Origin: Comamonadaceae bacterium
Lineage (GTDB): Bacteria; Pseudomonadota; Gammaproteobacteria; Burkholderiales; Burkholderiaceae_C
Length of the DNA stretch: 51,481 nucleotides
Assembly: GCA_947450895.1 (NCBI GenBank)
Contig: CANFWT010000012.1
Coordinates: forward strand, 1 to 51,481
Direction: 5' to 3'
The notes beneath the pieces were generated by a model that was not told the DNA's origin, did no database searches, and saw only the letters and a list, made by a program, of their open reading frames with translations. Below are positions 1-11,615 of the stretch, piece by piece. The number at the start of each line of letters is the position of its first letter. The stretch's first letter is position 1. Both the position numbers and the translations under genes were made by a program.

Positions 1-357
1 GACCTGCCCTTTGCCCAGAGCGAACCCGGCGCCACAGGGTTGGAGCTCCTTCTGGGCCTGACCTGCAAATGGGCGCAAGACGATGCCGTACCGCTGGCGC
101 AAGCCTTGGCCTGTGTCACCTACCGCTCGGCGCAGGTCTTGGGCACAGCGGCTGGGCCCTTGGGCAGCAGCCTGGGTCGTTTGCAGGTGGGTGGAATGGC
201 AGATATTTGCGTGCTGGATCCGCAAGACGCCTGGCGGGTGCAGGCTGGCGACTTGCGCAGCCAGAGCAAACACACGCCCTTTGACGGCTACGAGCTGCCT
301 GCCCGAGTGCGTGCCACCCTGGTAGCTGGCCGCGTGGCCTTCCAGCGCAGAGCCTGA
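1..357 (+). CDS. Dihydroorotase-like amidohydrolase, C-terminal part
   Basis: The reading frame is open from base 1, so the start lies outside the window. The visible 118 residues begin with a PFAQSEPGATGLE stretch, typical of the C-terminal part of dihydroorotases, followed by the usual ending in which a cofactor-free strand (GGMADICVLDP) precedes SKHTPFDGYELPARVRATLV. Dihydroorotase converts carbamoyl-aspartate to dihydroorotate in pyrimidine synthesis. The metal-binding residues lie in the missing N-terminal part, so I cannot say whether this is an active PyrC or an inactive PyrC-prime (PyrX) that partners aspartate transcarbamoylase. The stop is 2 bases before the acyltransferase start, so the two are probably co-transcribed. 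Confidence 0.85.
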   Translation, partial: DLPFAQSEPGATGLELLLGLTCKWAQDDAVPLAQALACVTYRSAQVLGTAAGPLGSSLGRLQVGGMADICVLDPQDAWRVQAGDLRSQSKHTPFDGYELPARVRATLVAGRVAFQRRA

Positions 358-359
358 GC

Positions 360-1085
360 ATGCGCGCCTTGCCGCGCTTGCTGCGCATGCTGGTGCATTT
401 GGGCCTGGGCCTGTGGATCATTCACTTTCGCTTTCCGCGCTTGTCTCAAGTGGCACGAGACGCCGCCGTACAGGCCTGGGCACACACCATGTTGGCCTGC
501 CTGGGGGTGCAACTGCGCGTGCTGGGCGAGGTGCCGCAGACCGGACCGGTGCTGCTGGCGGCCAACCACATCTCCTGGCTGGATATTCTGGTGATGCACG
601 CGGCGCGGCACTGCCGCTTTATTTCCAAATCTGATATCGAACACTGGCCCGTGGTAGGTACGCTGGCCACGGCGGCAGGCACGCTCTATATCGCGCGCGA
701 GTCGCGCCGGGACGCCCTTCGGGTCGTGCACCGTATGGCCGATTGCCTGCGCGCCCAGGAGGTGCTGGCGGTATTTCCCGAGGGCACTACCGGCGACGGT
801 AGCAGTGTGCTGCCGTTCCATGCGAATTTGTTCCAGGCGGCGATTTCGGCGGATGCGCCGGTGCTGCCGGTGGGCCTGCGTTTTGCCGATGCGCGCACGG
901 GGGCGACCAGTTTTGCACCGTGCTACATCGGGGACGACACCCTGGTCGGCTCGATCTGGCGCACCTTGTGCGCGCACAACCTGGTGGCGGTGGTGCATTT
1001 TGGCCCTGCGCAATGGGCGCAGGGGCGGGACCGTCGCACGTGGGCGGCAGATGTGCGCGCCGCAGTGCTTGGTTTGCGGGCTTAA
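360..1085 (+). CDS. 1-acyl-sn-glycerol-3-phosphate acyltransferase family (PlsC-like)
   Basis: This 241-residue protein has the HX4D catalytic motif of glycerolipid acyltransferases at His70-Asp75 (NHISWLD) and the substrate-binding block FPEGTTGDG near residue 140. A hydrophobic N-terminal segment (about residues 8-24) suggests membrane association. The family transfers an acyl chain to lysophosphatidic acid or a related lysolipid on the cytoplasmic face of the inner membrane. The ATG lies 2 bases after the upstream stop, so it is probably translated from the same mRNA as the dihydroorotase-like gene. The exact acceptor (PlsC, an ornithine-lipid OlsA-type enzyme or other) cannot be told from sequence alone. 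Confidence 0.85.
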   Translation: MRALPRLLRMLVHLGLGLWIIHFRFPRLSQVARDAAVQAWAHTMLACLGVQLRVLGEVPQTGPVLLAANHISWLDILVMHAARHCRFISKSDIEHWPVVGTLATAAGTLYIARESRRDALRVVHRMADCLRAQEVLAVFPEGTTGDGSSVLPFHANLFQAAISADAPVLPVGLRFADARTGATSFAPCYIGDDTLVGSIWRTLCAHNLVAVVHFGPAQWAQGRDRRTWAADVRAAVLGLRA

Positions 1086-1100
1086 ACCAATCTTTTCAAC

Positions 1101-1415
1101 TCAGTTTCCCCGGCTGATTTTGAGTCGGATGTCGGTCACATCCCAACCCTTGGCACGCAGTTCCGCTGCCATGGCAGGAATGAGCTGGCGCAATTTGGCC
1201 GCAACAGCACTGTTGTCCAGTACCAGGCACCAGGTGCTGCCGTCAATCGGCCCCGCCTTCACACTTTTGCGAATGGCCAGTGGCAACAGCGCTGCTACGC
1301 ACCGCAGTCGGGCGGAGGATTCGTTAGCCAGTTCGGAAAGCCGCGCTAAAGTCGGGGATTCTTGGCTAGCTTGCAACACGGTCCAGGACCGGGACGGGCG
1401 ACTGGTATTTTTCAT
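1101..1415 (-). CDS. DUF721 / DciA-like protein
   Basis: This 104-residue protein carries the DUF721 pattern in its second half: WCLVLDNSAVAAKLRQLIP followed by a strand ending in IRLKIS. DUF721 includes DciA, which helps load the replicative helicase DnaB in bacteria lacking DnaC or DnaI. The gene is convergent with the upstream acyltransferase gene and divergent from the M23 peptidase gene, with only 15 bases between the two start codons. Position beside an M23 peptidase gene and secA fits the betaproteobacterial version of the family. The helicase-loading role is inferred from the family. Confidence 0.75.
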   Translation of the reverse strand: MKNTSRPSRSWTVLQASQESPTLARLSELANESSARLRCVAALLPLAIRKSVKAGPIDGSTWCLVLDNSAVAAKLRQLIPAMAAELRAKGWDVTDIRLKISRGN

Positions 1416-1430
1416 TCAGAGAGTGTGCGC

Positions 1431-2363
1431 ATGCAATTGATTATCACGGATCCCCGCCTGTCGAAGAGCTATGTGCTGCAAGTCCAAGGCCCCGCTCTCG
1501 CGGCGACCTTGGCCGCTATTTTTGTTGCCGTCACGCTGGTTTCAGCGGGTATTTACCATTGGATTTTGCTCAAAGGTGCGCGCGATGGCTGGCCGGTGAT
1601 CAGTTCAGTGATGCGCTTGGTGGTCAAGGACGAGTTTGACCAGCGAGACCGCTATATGCGCGAAAACATCGAACTCATGGCCAAGCGCATGGGGGAGATG
1701 CAGGCCAAGTTGATGCAAATGGAGTCTTTGGCCGAACGCGTGTCGGGTTTGGCGGGCTTGGATCCTGCCGCCGTCAAGGTGATGCCAGGCCAGGGCGGGG
1801 CCTTGGTGCTGGGGCGCGATTTGACGATGCGGGAACTGCAGGGAACCTTGCAACAAATCGAACAGACCACCACACAGCGCAATGACATCATGACGGTGAT
1901 CGAATCGCGCTTGGTTGAGCAAAAAATCAAGAAAATGATGATTCCTACGCGGTCGCCAGTGCCCGACGTGAGTACGGGTTCGGGATTTGGTTGGCGGATT
2001 GATCCTTTTACCGGAATGTCAGCGTTACACGAGGGATTGGATTTTCCTGCGAATGTGGGAACCCCTATCTATTCCGCTGCGGGCGGTGTGGTGGTGTCGC
2101 AAGAAGTGCACCCGCAATACGGCAACCTGGTTGAAGTCGACCACGGAAACGACTTGTTGACCCGCTACGCCCATGTGTCGCGCAGCTTCGTCAAAAAGGG
2201 TGATTTGATCAAGCGCGGACAAAAAATTGCGGAAGTGGGCAATACCGGCCGCTCCACGGGGCCGCATTTGCATTTTGAAGTGCTGGTGCGTGGCGTGCCC
2301 CAGGATCCGCAGAAATTCTTGCGCATGGGAAACAGCAACGCCCAGGCCACGGCGCAACGTTAA
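1431..2363 (+). CDS. M23 family metallopeptidase, membrane anchored
   Basis: This 310-residue protein has one transmembrane helix at about residues 20-42, a helical region with coiled-coil character at about 65-155, and a C-terminal LytM/M23 domain. Zinc ligands are visible: His200 and Asp204 (HEGLD) and the HLH motif at His279/His281, so the peptidase domain looks active, unlike the degenerate EnvC/NlpD-type domains. Such proteins cut peptide cross-links of peptidoglycan in the periplasm. I chose ATG 1431 because it follows a purine-rich GAGAG and starts MQLIITDP; an earlier start at 1362 would overlap the divergent gene. It sits 138 bases before secA. Confidence 0.88.
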   Translation: MQLIITDPRLSKSYVLQVQGPALAATLAAIFVAVTLVSAGIYHWILLKGARDGWPVISSVMRLVVKDEFDQRDRYMRENIELMAKRMGEMQAKLMQMESLAERVSGLAGLDPAAVKVMPGQGGALVLGRDLTMRELQGTLQQIEQTTTQRNDIMTVIESRLVEQKIKKMMIPTRSPVPDVSTGSGFGWRIDPFTGMSALHEGLDFPANVGTPIYSAAGGVVVSQEVHPQYGNLVEVDHGNDLLTRYAHVSRSFVKKGDLIKRGQKIAEVGNTGRSTGPHLHFEVLVRGVPQDPQKFLRMGNSNAQATAQR

Positions 2364-2501
2364 AATCCAGCGTTTTACGGCAGTGACAGCGACCGGGCCA
2401 GCGGGCGTGTCGTCTGGATCGCTGCCCCGCTCTGACCATCGACCACCAAAAGGACTGCGCTGTTCTGCGACCCACGTGGGTTGCAGGCCAGTCTCGTACC
2501 C
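2364..2501 (+). promoter_or_regulatory. Leader region upstream of secA with a 12-bp palindrome
   Basis: This 138-base gap separates the M23 gene from secA. It contains a perfect 12-bp palindrome, ACCCACGTGGGT at 2470-2481, 20 bases before the secA ATG. It could be a protein-binding site. No clear sigma-70 promoter or SecM-like arrest peptide is visible, and no strong Shine-Dalgarno precedes the chosen ATG. The regulatory meaning is inferred. Confidence 0.3.
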
Positions 2502-5258
<2,757 letters not shown>

Positions 5259-5267
5259 GGTCGCGCT

Positions 5268-6497
5268 ATGCCTGTTAATCTTCCCGCGCCGGATCCGGCC
5301 ACCCTATTCCCCATTGCTGGCGTGCGCATCGGCGTCGTTGAAGCGGGCGTGCGCAAGCAGGGTCGCAAGGATGTGACTGTGTTTTTGCTCGACCCTGGCA
5401 GCAGCGTAGGCGGTGTCTTCACGACCAACCGCTTCTGTGCCGCCCCAGTGCAGATCTGCCAACACCACCTCGCCCAAGGCGCCGCGGTGCGGGCCATGGT
5501 GATCAACACCGGTAATGCGAATGCAGGCACCGGCGCGGACGGTCTGGCGCGCGCGCAGGCCACCTGCGAGGCTCTTGCGCAGCGCCTGCACATTGACCCA
5601 AGCCAAGTGCTGCCGTTTTCGACCGGTGTGATCATGGAGCCGCTGCCCAGCGATCGCATCATTGCCGCGCTCGATAACGCGATTGCCAACGCCATCCCCG
5701 ACCACTGGTTGCAGGCGGCCCAGGGCATCATGACCACTGACACGGTGCCCAAAGCCTTTGGCGCCCAGGTGCAGATCGGTGGCAAGACGGTCAGCGTCAC
5801 CGGTATCAGCAAAGGCGCTGGCATGATTCGACCCAACATGGCCACCATGCTGGGCTTTATCGCTACCGACGCTTGTGTCCATCCGAGCCTGATGCAGCCG
5901 CTGGCCTTGGCCCTGGCACAACAGTCTTTCAACTGCGTCACCGTGGACGGCGACACCTCGACCAACGACTCGCTGGTGGTGGTGGCCACGCACCAGGCCG
6001 ATCACGCGCAAATTGATTCTCTGAGCAGTCCTGAGGGGCAGGCGCTGTTTAAAGCCATGCTGGGTGTGGCGCAAAAGCTGGCCCACGCCATCGTGCGTGA
6101 TGGCGAGGGCGCGACCAAATTCATCACGCTGCAAATTGACGGCGGTGCAACGGTAGCCGAGTGCAGCAAAGTGGCCTACGCCATCGCCCACTCACCGCTG
6201 GTTAAAACAGCGTTCTTTGCCAGCGACCCTAACCTGGGCCGCATTTTGGCTGCCGTGGGCTACGCCGGCATTGACGACCTGGACCAAAGCTGCATTGAGC
6301 TGTTTCTCGATGACGTGCATGTCGCCACCCGCGGCGGGCGCAACCCTGACTACCAGGAGGCCGATGGCCAGCGCGTCATGCGCCAAAGCGAGATTCTGGT
6401 GCGCGTGGACCTGGGGCGCGGTAGTGCCAGCCACACCGTCTGGACGTGCGACCTGAGCCACGACTACGTCACGATCAACGCCGATTACCGGTCCTGA
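5268..6497 (+). CDS. argJ: Bifunctional glutamate N-acetyltransferase / ornithine acetyltransferase
   Basis: ArgJ moves the acetyl group from N-acetylornithine to glutamate, closing the cyclic arginine pathway; many family members can also use acetyl-CoA. The precursor cuts itself at a conserved Thr that becomes the N-terminal nucleophile of the beta chain. Here that Thr is residue 193 in the block [16 protein letters not shown]. The 409-residue length is typical. The gene begins 9 bases after secA and is followed 10 bases later by the DUF815 gene, so the three probably share transcription. Confidence 0.97.
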   Translation: MPVNLPAPDPATLFPIAGVRIGVVEAGVRKQGRKDVTVFLLDPGSSVGGVFTTNRFCAAPVQICQHHLAQGAAVRAMVINTGNANAGTGADGLARAQATCEALAQRLHIDPSQVLPFSTGVIMEPLPSDRIIAALDNAIANAIPDHWLQAAQGIMTTDTVPKAFGAQVQIGGKTVSVTGISKGAGMIRPNMATMLGFIATDACVHPSLMQPLALALAQQSFNCVTVDGDTSTNDSLVVVATHQADHAQIDSLSSPEGQALFKAMLGVAQKLAHAIVRDGEGATKFITLQIDGGATVAECSKVAYAIAHSPLVKTAFFASDPNLGRILAAVGYAGIDDLDQSCIELFLDDVHVATRGGRNPDYQEADGQRVMRQSEILVRVDLGRGSASHTVWTCDLSHDYVTINADYRS

Positions 6498-6507
6498 AGG
6501 AGTTTGC

Positions 6508-7401
6508 GTGAGCACTAGCCAACTCTCCTCTTTCATGGCGCGCGCGGAACTCTTTATGGACCGGGTGGAGTCTGCTTTGCGCCAAGACATTGAACAGCCC
6601 GACTGGAGCAGCTCCATCGCCTTTCTGTACCGCAAGCGGGTGTCCGGTCAGGGCTATCTGGTGCCGGTGCGCCAAGTGGGGGCCATGCGGCTGGAAGACC
6701 TGAAGGAGATTGATGTCCAAAAGGAAAAAATCGCCCGCAATACCGCCCAATTTGTCGATGGGCGTACCGCCAACAATGTGCTGTTGACCGGCGCGCGCGG
6801 CACAGGCAAGTCCTCCTTGGTGCGTGCCTGCTTGAATACTTACTGCCACCAGGGCCTGCGCCTGATCGAGGTGGACAAAGAAGATTTGGTCGATCTACCC
6901 GACATCGTGGACATCATCGCCCAGCGACCCGAAAAATTTCTGATTTTTTGCGATGACCTGAGCTTTGACCAAGGCGAGCCCGGCTACAAGGCGCTTAAAT
7001 CGGTGCTCGACGGCTCGGTGTCCGAGACCTCGGCCAATGTGCTGATTTACGCCACTAGCAACCGGCGTCACCTCTTGCCCGAGTACATGGCCGAGAACCT
7101 GAGCTATACCCATACCGAAAGCGGCGAAGTGCATCCCGGCGAAGTGGTGGAAGAGAAGATTTCGCTTTCTGAGCGCTTTGGGCTTTGGGTGAGTTTTTAC
7201 CCCTTTACCCAAGACGAGTACCTGCAAATCGTTGCCCAATGGCTCAGTGCCTTGGGTGTTCCGGCGCCCCAGGTGGCGCAGTGCCGTGCGGAGGCGCTGG
7301 TGTGGGCCTTGGAGCGGGGTTCGCGCAGTGGGCGTGTGGCCTGGCAGTTTGCCAAAGACTTCGCTGGGCGTCATGCGCTCTCTGGGGTCGAGAGCGCATG
7401 A
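6508..7401 (+). CDS. DUF815 family ATP-binding protein
   Basis: This 297-residue AAA-type ATPase has a Walker A motif GARGTGKSS at about residues 94-102, a Walker B-like stretch FLIFCDDLSF near 150, and an arginine-containing SNRRHLLPE segment near 190, all typical of DUF815. Its molecular job is not established. Family members resemble AAA+ proteins such as DnaC/Cdc48-type remodelling factors, and no more can be claimed from sequence. Translation starts at GTG 6508, preceded by AAGGAG at 6497-6502. It overlaps the following Nudix gene by 4 bases (ATGA), which implies coupled translation. Confidence 0.88.
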   Translation: MSTSQLSSFMARAELFMDRVESALRQDIEQPDWSSSIAFLYRKRVSGQGYLVPVRQVGAMRLEDLKEIDVQKEKIARNTAQFVDGRTANNVLLTGARGTGKSSLVRACLNTYCHQGLRLIEVDKEDLVDLPDIVDIIAQRPEKFLIFCDDLSFDQGEPGYKALKSVLDGSVSETSANVLIYATSNRRHLLPEYMAENLSYTHTESGEVHPGEVVEEKISLSERFGLWVSFYPFTQDEYLQIVAQWLSALGVPAPQVAQCRAEALVWALERGSRSGRVAWQFAKDFAGRHALSGVESA

Positions 7402-7853
7402 CGCAGTCCTTGCGCATTGCCGATCCAGACATTGCGCGCGAAGGTGGCACACAGCGCCCCGAAGTGCAGGTTGCCGTGGGCGTGCTGCTGCGGGCCGATG
7501 GCGCTTTCTTGCTGACCTCCCGGCCGGTAGGCAAGGCCTACGCAGGCTACTGGGAGTTCCCCGGCGGCAAAGTGGAGCCCGGTGAGTCCATCCAGCAGGC
7601 GCTGTGCCGTGAATTACAGGAAGAGCTTGGAATCCTGGTCACTGCTGCCACCTCGTGGAAGGTGGAGGTGGTAGATTATCCGCACGCTCTGGTGCGTCTG
7701 CACTTCTTCAAGGTGACAGCTTGGTCTGGCACGATGCAGATGCGCGAACAGCAAGCCGCCCGTTGGGAGACTTTGCCTGTCACAGCGAGCCCTATCCTGC
7801 CTGGAACCATACCGGTGTTGGAGTGGCTGGCCTTGGAGTCCGGACGCATCTAG
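7398..7853 (+). CDS. mutT: MutT-like Nudix hydrolase
   Basis: This 151-residue protein has a complete Nudix box at about residues 55-77: GGKVEPGE followed by the REL-EE-G catalytic core (RELQEELGI). Nudix enzymes of this class hydrolyse oxidised nucleoside triphosphates such as 8-oxo-dGTP and so prevent A:T to C:G mutations. The FPGGK block and short length fit MutT. ATG 7398 overlaps the DUF815 stop by 4 bases. The gene ends 31 bases before the convergent yacG gene. Substrate specificity is inferred. Confidence 0.88.
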   Translation: MTQSLRIADPDIAREGGTQRPEVQVAVGVLLRADGAFLLTSRPVGKAYAGYWEFPGGKVEPGESIQQALCRELQEELGILVTAATSWKVEVVDYPHALVRLHFFKVTAWSGTMQMREQQAARWETLPVTASPILPGTIPVLEWLALESGRI

Positions 7854-7884
7854 CCGACCGTGTTGAGGTGTTGCGCACGACCAC

Positions 7885-8085
7885 TTAGTGAACTGGGCCG
7901 TGTTCTGCTTGCATATCGTCCGGCTTGTCCGTGGCGGGCAGGCGAAACTCCTCGTTGGCCCAGGCGCCCAGATCAATGCCTTTGCAGCGTGCGCTGCAGA
8001 ACGGGCGGTAGGGGTTGGAGGGCCCAAAAACGCTGATTCCTTTGCATGCCGGGCAGGTGACCCGCTTTTCAGTGGAGTGCGCCAT
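7885..8085 (-). CDS. yacG: DNA gyrase inhibitor YacG
   Basis: This 66-residue zinc protein carries two cysteine pairs, CPAC near residues 11-14 and CSARC near 30-34, plus the conserved DLGAWANEEFRLP block. YacG binds GyrB and inhibits DNA gyrase in E. coli. It is the last gene of the minus-strand run, starting 15 bases after the zapD stop. The neighbourhood coaE-zapD-yacG is conserved in many gamma- and betaproteobacteria, which supports the call. Confidence 0.95.
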   Translation of the reverse strand: MAHSTEKRVTCPACKGISVFGPSNPYRPFCSARCKGIDLGAWANEEFRLPATDKPDDMQAEHGPVH

Positions 8086-8100
8086 CGACGGAAAAAAACA

Positions 8101-8856
8101 TCAGGAACACAGCGTCATTTCAAATGCAATGTCAGCCGTGTTGGCGTGAATACGGTTGCCAGCCTCTTGGTGCACGAAGCGAATGGAGGCTACCAAGCGG
8201 TTGGCGCTGATTTCAGGTATGGCTCCCAAGGCGGGGTCCACCTTGAGTCGCAATAGCTGAAAGGTCCGCCCCTGCGGGAGGTTTTGCTGGAACTGGCCTC
8301 CCATCGCCACGATTTTTTGGGGCGAACCGGAGTCACGCAGCAATCCGAGCAGCACCTTGATGGCATCGGACAGGGGCAGCAGGGATTCCACCCAGCCGAA
8401 AAGGTCACTGCGGCGCTCGGCCGAAGGGTGGTGCTGCCAGGCGTAATAAGTTGGTAAGTCGAAATTACAAGTGCCGCCAGGGATGCTCGTGCGGCTGCGC
8501 ACACTTTTGAGCCACTCGTTTTCCTCCAATGCGCGACCGAGTTTATTGGGCGCCTCATTGAGTTCGTCGCTTCTGGCAGTGAGCTGATCTATCAAGTTCT
8601 CAAGAATGTCGGCAGCAATATCCGGGTTCCCACGAAAACCCGCCATGATCTGCCGCTGGCGGTCGAGGTCTTTGAGTACGTCGGCTTTGAGCTCGGCGCG
8701 TGCGCTGACGCTCAATATCTCGAAGAGGGTCACCAGGGCGAAGTGGTGGTCCAGTTCATGGGGTCTGTCAATTAGGGTAAAAACCCGCCCAAACAGCTGC
8801 TCCAGTCGCAAGTAAGTGCGAATTCGTTCGTTAAAAGGGTATTCGTAGAGGATCAC
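8101..8856 (-). CDS. zapD: Cell division protein ZapD
   Basis: ZapD (DUF1342) binds the C-terminal tail of FtsZ and bundles its filaments at mid-cell. The 251-residue product begins with the diagnostic ILYEYPFNERIRTYLRLE and has the usual family length. The start is GTG at 8856; an upstream ATG would need an unrelated 64-residue extension overlapping coaE in another frame. The gap to coaE is 22 bases and to yacG 15 bases, consistent with one operon. Confidence 0.94.
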   Translation of the reverse strand: MILYEYPFNERIRTYLRLEQLFGRVFTLIDRPHELDHHFALVTLFEILSVSARAELKADVLKDLDRQRQIMAGFRGNPDIAADILENLIDQLTARSDELNEAPNKLGRALEENEWLKSVRSRTSIPGGTCNFDLPTYYAWQHHPSAERRSDLFGWVESLLPLSDAIKVLLGLLRDSGSPQKIVAMGGQFQQNLPQGRTFQLLRLKVDPALGAIPEISANRLVASIRFVHQEAGNRIHANTADIAFEMTLCS

Positions 8857-8878
8857 GCGCAATTTTCCAGTGGCGGGA

Positions 8879-9478
8879 TCATAGCCCGAACTGCGCGCCC
8901 CACCGCGCCAATTCGTCGCCGATTTCATGAAGCGACTTGCCCTCATTGAAAATGACGGCATCTGCAGCCTCGCGGCGGCGGCGCCTGCTGCTCTGTGCAT
9001 CAATAATGGTTTGAACCGCGCTGCGGGCAAGGCCACTGCGGCGCACAACGCGCTCTATTTGGGTTGCTTCCGTGCAATCAACGACCAAGATACGGTCCAC
9101 CTTTTTGCGCCAGTGGCCCGACTCCACCAACAACGGGATATCCAATACCAGGCATCGCGCACCCTGCGCTTGCGCCCCTACCGTTTGCCGCGCAATCTCG
9201 TTGCCCACCAAGGGGTGCACGATATGCTCCAAACGCAATTTGGCAGCTGGGTCCGCGAACACCAGACTGCGCATCCAATCGCGGTCCAATGCACCATCGG
9301 CGGCGATGGCAGCCGACCCAAATGCTGCAAGGAGAGGACCGATGGCCGCGCCGCCGGCTGCGGTGACGCTGCGCGAGATTGCATCAGCATCAATCACTAT
9401 CGCTCCAAGCTGGGCTAAGAGACCTGCGACTGTGCTTTTTCCGCTACCGATTCCGCCGGTCAGGCCGATTTTGACCAT
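8879..9478 (-). CDS. coaE: Dephospho-CoA kinase
   Basis: CoaE phosphorylates the 3'-hydroxyl of dephospho-CoA, the last step of coenzyme A synthesis. The 199-residue protein opens with the P-loop GLTGGIGSGKST (residues 5-16) followed by DADAISR, which binds the acceptor. Length is standard for the family. The ATG at 9478 lies 4 bases after the pilD stop. This pilBCD-coaE-zapD-yacG order is widely conserved. Confidence 0.97.
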   Translation of the reverse strand: MVKIGLTGGIGSGKSTVAGLLAQLGAIVIDADAISRSVTAAGGAAIGPLLAAFGSAAIAADGALDRDWMRSLVFADPAAKLRLEHIVHPLVGNEIARQTVGAQAQGARCLVLDIPLLVESGHWRKKVDRILVVDCTEATQIERVVRRSGLARSAVQTIIDAQSSRRRRREAADAVIFNEGKSLHEIGDELARWGAQFGL

Positions 9479-9482
9479 GCTA

Positions 9483-10355
9483 TCAACGTAGAAACACATC
9501 CAAGGGAAATGCAAATGGTGCCCAGTCTCGCAACTTGTCAGGCCCCACCAGCATGGCAAGCAAGCCGGCGCCTGCCAGAAATGGACCAAAGGCGATAGGA
9601 ATGTCCTTGTTCGCCAGCCGACCCGCAAGCAAGAGAAGGGCGCCAATGACCGATCCCACCAAGGAGGACAAAAGAATGAGCGCGAACAGGTATTCCACCC
9701 CAAACCACGCGCCCAGCGCCGCCAATAGCTTGAAGTCGCCGTTGCCCATGCCAATCTTGCCCCGCAGCAGGTAATACAGGCGAGTTACTGACCAGAGCGA
9801 CATGTAGCCAAAGATGGCGCCATAAAGGCTCGAGGCCAGAGAAATGCCCCATCCGAGCAGCGACACCGAGATCCCTCCCCACAACAGCAGGTACGTGAGG
9901 TCATCGGGAAGCAACTGGGTGTCGAAATCGATCAGGAACAAAGAGATGAGCAGCGCTGCAAAAGCGCACCAGGCCAGCGCAACCCACGTGAGGCCGAAGT
10001 GCAGCACAGCAGCGGCGAAGAAAAACGCAGTGATCAGTTCGACCGCAGGGTAACGGATGGAGATGGGCGATTTGCAAGCGCTGCACTTGCCCGCAAGCGC
10101 CAGATAGCTCACCACGGGTATGTTCTCGTACCACCGTATGGGGTGGGCGCACACAGGGCAAGAAGAACGTGGCACCGCCAGATTATACGGCGTCTGTGGC
10201 GTTTCGGGGCTTCCAGACCACTCTTGGTAATCGCGCGCCCACTGCCGCTCCATCATCTTGGGCAGTCGAAAAATAAGCACATTCAAGAAGCTCCCGACCA
10301 TGAGGCCGCCGAGGATGGCCCCTGCCAATGCGTAAGGAAAGTCGATCAAGGTCAT
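9483..10355 (-). CDS. pilD: Type IV prepilin peptidase / N-methyltransferase PilD
   Basis: This 290-residue polytopic inner-membrane protein cuts the leader of type IV prepilins and methylates the new N-terminal residue. The N-terminal methyltransferase-type domain has two zinc-type cysteine pairs, Cys66/Cys69 and Cys91/Cys94. The aspartyl protease (A24) part shows the IDFDTQLLPDD block at about residues 142-152 and the GNGD motif at 203-206, so both catalytic aspartates are present. The start overlaps the pilC stop by 4 bases. Confidence 0.96.
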   Translation of the reverse strand: MTLIDFPYALAGAILGGLMVGSFLNVLIFRLPKMMERQWARDYQEWSGSPETPQTPYNLAVPRSSCPVCAHPIRWYENIPVVSYLALAGKCSACKSPISIRYPAVELITAFFFAAAVLHFGLTWVALAWCAFAALLISLFLIDFDTQLLPDDLTYLLLWGGISVSLLGWGISLASSLYGAIFGYMSLWSVTRLYYLLRGKIGMGNGDFKLLAALGAWFGVEYLFALILLSSLVGSVIGALLLLAGRLANKDIPIAFGPFLAGAGLLAMLVGPDKLRDWAPFAFPLDVFLR

Positions 10356-11590
10356 ACCATTTGTCCCATCTTGAAGATGGGCATGTACATGGCGACTACG
10401 ATGCCGCCAATGATGCCGCCCAACACGACGATGATGATTGGCTCCATCAAACTTGAAATGCCCGCCACCATATCGTCAACTTCAGCTTCATAAAAGTCCG
10501 CTGCCTTGCCGAGCATGTAGTCAATTGAGCCCGACTCTTCACCAATGGCGCACATCTGCAGCACCATGGGGGGAAAGAGTTTGGAATGCGTCATTGCCGT
10601 TGTAAGGGAACCTCCGACCGAAACCTGCTGACGGATGCCAACAGTGGCCTGTGCATATTCGGCATTTCCCGCGGCGCCGCCCACCGCCTCGAGTGCTTCG
10701 ACCATCGGGACGCCTGCCGCAAACATGGTTGCGAGCGTTCTGGTCCAGCGTGCGATGCAAGACTTTCGTACCAGAACTCCGAAAATTGGCAGACGCAACA
10801 GCAGTCGGTCGACGGATGCTTGCAGGCTCGTGCTGGTTCTCAACGCCCGCATAAACAGATAGCCGCCACCGCCCAAGCTGCCGAAAATGAGATACCAGTA
10901 CTGCAGAAAAAACTCGCTCATGGCGATCACCAGCAATGTTGGCGCGGGCAATTCCCCCCCAAAAGATGAAAAAACCTCCTTAAAGGAGGGGATTACCCAA
11001 ATCATGATGATGGTTACCACCGCAAAGGCGACCAACAAAACACTGGTGGGGTACATCAACGCAGATTTGATTTTGGATTTGACTGCTTCTATTTTTTCCA
11101 TATAGGTTGCAAGTCGGTCTAGTAGCGAATCCAAAATACCCGCAGATTCCCCTGCCGCGACGAGATTGCAATAAAGATCACTGAACTGGTTAGGGTATTT
11201 TCTGAAGGCGCTACTCATCGAGGAGCCGGTTTCAATCTCGGCCCGAAGGTCGCTGATCAACTTGCCCAAAGAGGGATTGGGGTTACCCTGCCCGACAATA
11301 TCGAATGCTTGGAGCAGCGGAACCCCTGCCTTCATCATGGTGGACAGTTGCCGGGTAAATATTGCCACCTCTTTGGGTTTAATAGGTTGTATGCGACCAG
11401 TACGACGCTTCTTTATCTTGAGAGGTTTGATGCCCTGGCGGCGAAGCATGGCCCGCACGATATTTTCAGCCACAGCGCGTGTTTCGCCATTGACCGCTCG
11501 TCCATTGCGGTCGGTGCCTTTCCACTCGAATACCGATTCCGCCGCGATATTTTTACGCCGCAAGGCTTCGGATTTTTGGATGGTCGCCAT
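10352..11590 (-). CDS. pilC: Type IV pilus inner-membrane platform protein PilC
   Basis: PilC is the polytopic platform protein on which the PilB ATPase acts to polymerise pilin. This 412-residue member has two copies of the T2SF/GspF domain; each has a cytoplasmic helical part rich in charged residues and the pattern GVPLLQAF / GVPMVEALEAVG. Three strongly hydrophobic segments are visible, the last at the very C-terminus (IVVLGGIIGGIVVAMYMPIF). It lies 25 bases downstream of pilB and overlaps pilD by 4 bases. Confidence 0.96.
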   Translation of the reverse strand: MATIQKSEALRRKNIAAESVFEWKGTDRNGRAVNGETRAVAENIVRAMLRRQGIKPLKIKKRRTGRIQPIKPKEVAIFTRQLSTMMKAGVPLLQAFDIVGQGNPNPSLGKLISDLRAEIETGSSMSSAFRKYPNQFSDLYCNLVAAGESAGILDSLLDRLATYMEKIEAVKSKIKSALMYPTSVLLVAFAVVTIIMIWVIPSFKEVFSSFGGELPAPTLLVIAMSEFFLQYWYLIFGSLGGGGYLFMRALRTSTSLQASVDRLLLRLPIFGVLVRKSCIARWTRTLATMFAAGVPMVEALEAVGGAAGNAEYAQATVGIRQQVSVGGSLTTAMTHSKLFPPMVLQMCAIGEESGSIDYMLGKAADFYEAEVDDMVAGISSLMEPIIIVVLGGIIGGIVVAMYMPIFKMGQMV

Positions 11591-11615
11591 AGATAAGTGC
11601 GCTCGGTGGTATTTG

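Noticed and set aside
2481..2501. SecA start 21 bases upstream of the chosen ATG
   Set aside because: The added residues are unlike SecA N-termini and the start codon is not ATG.
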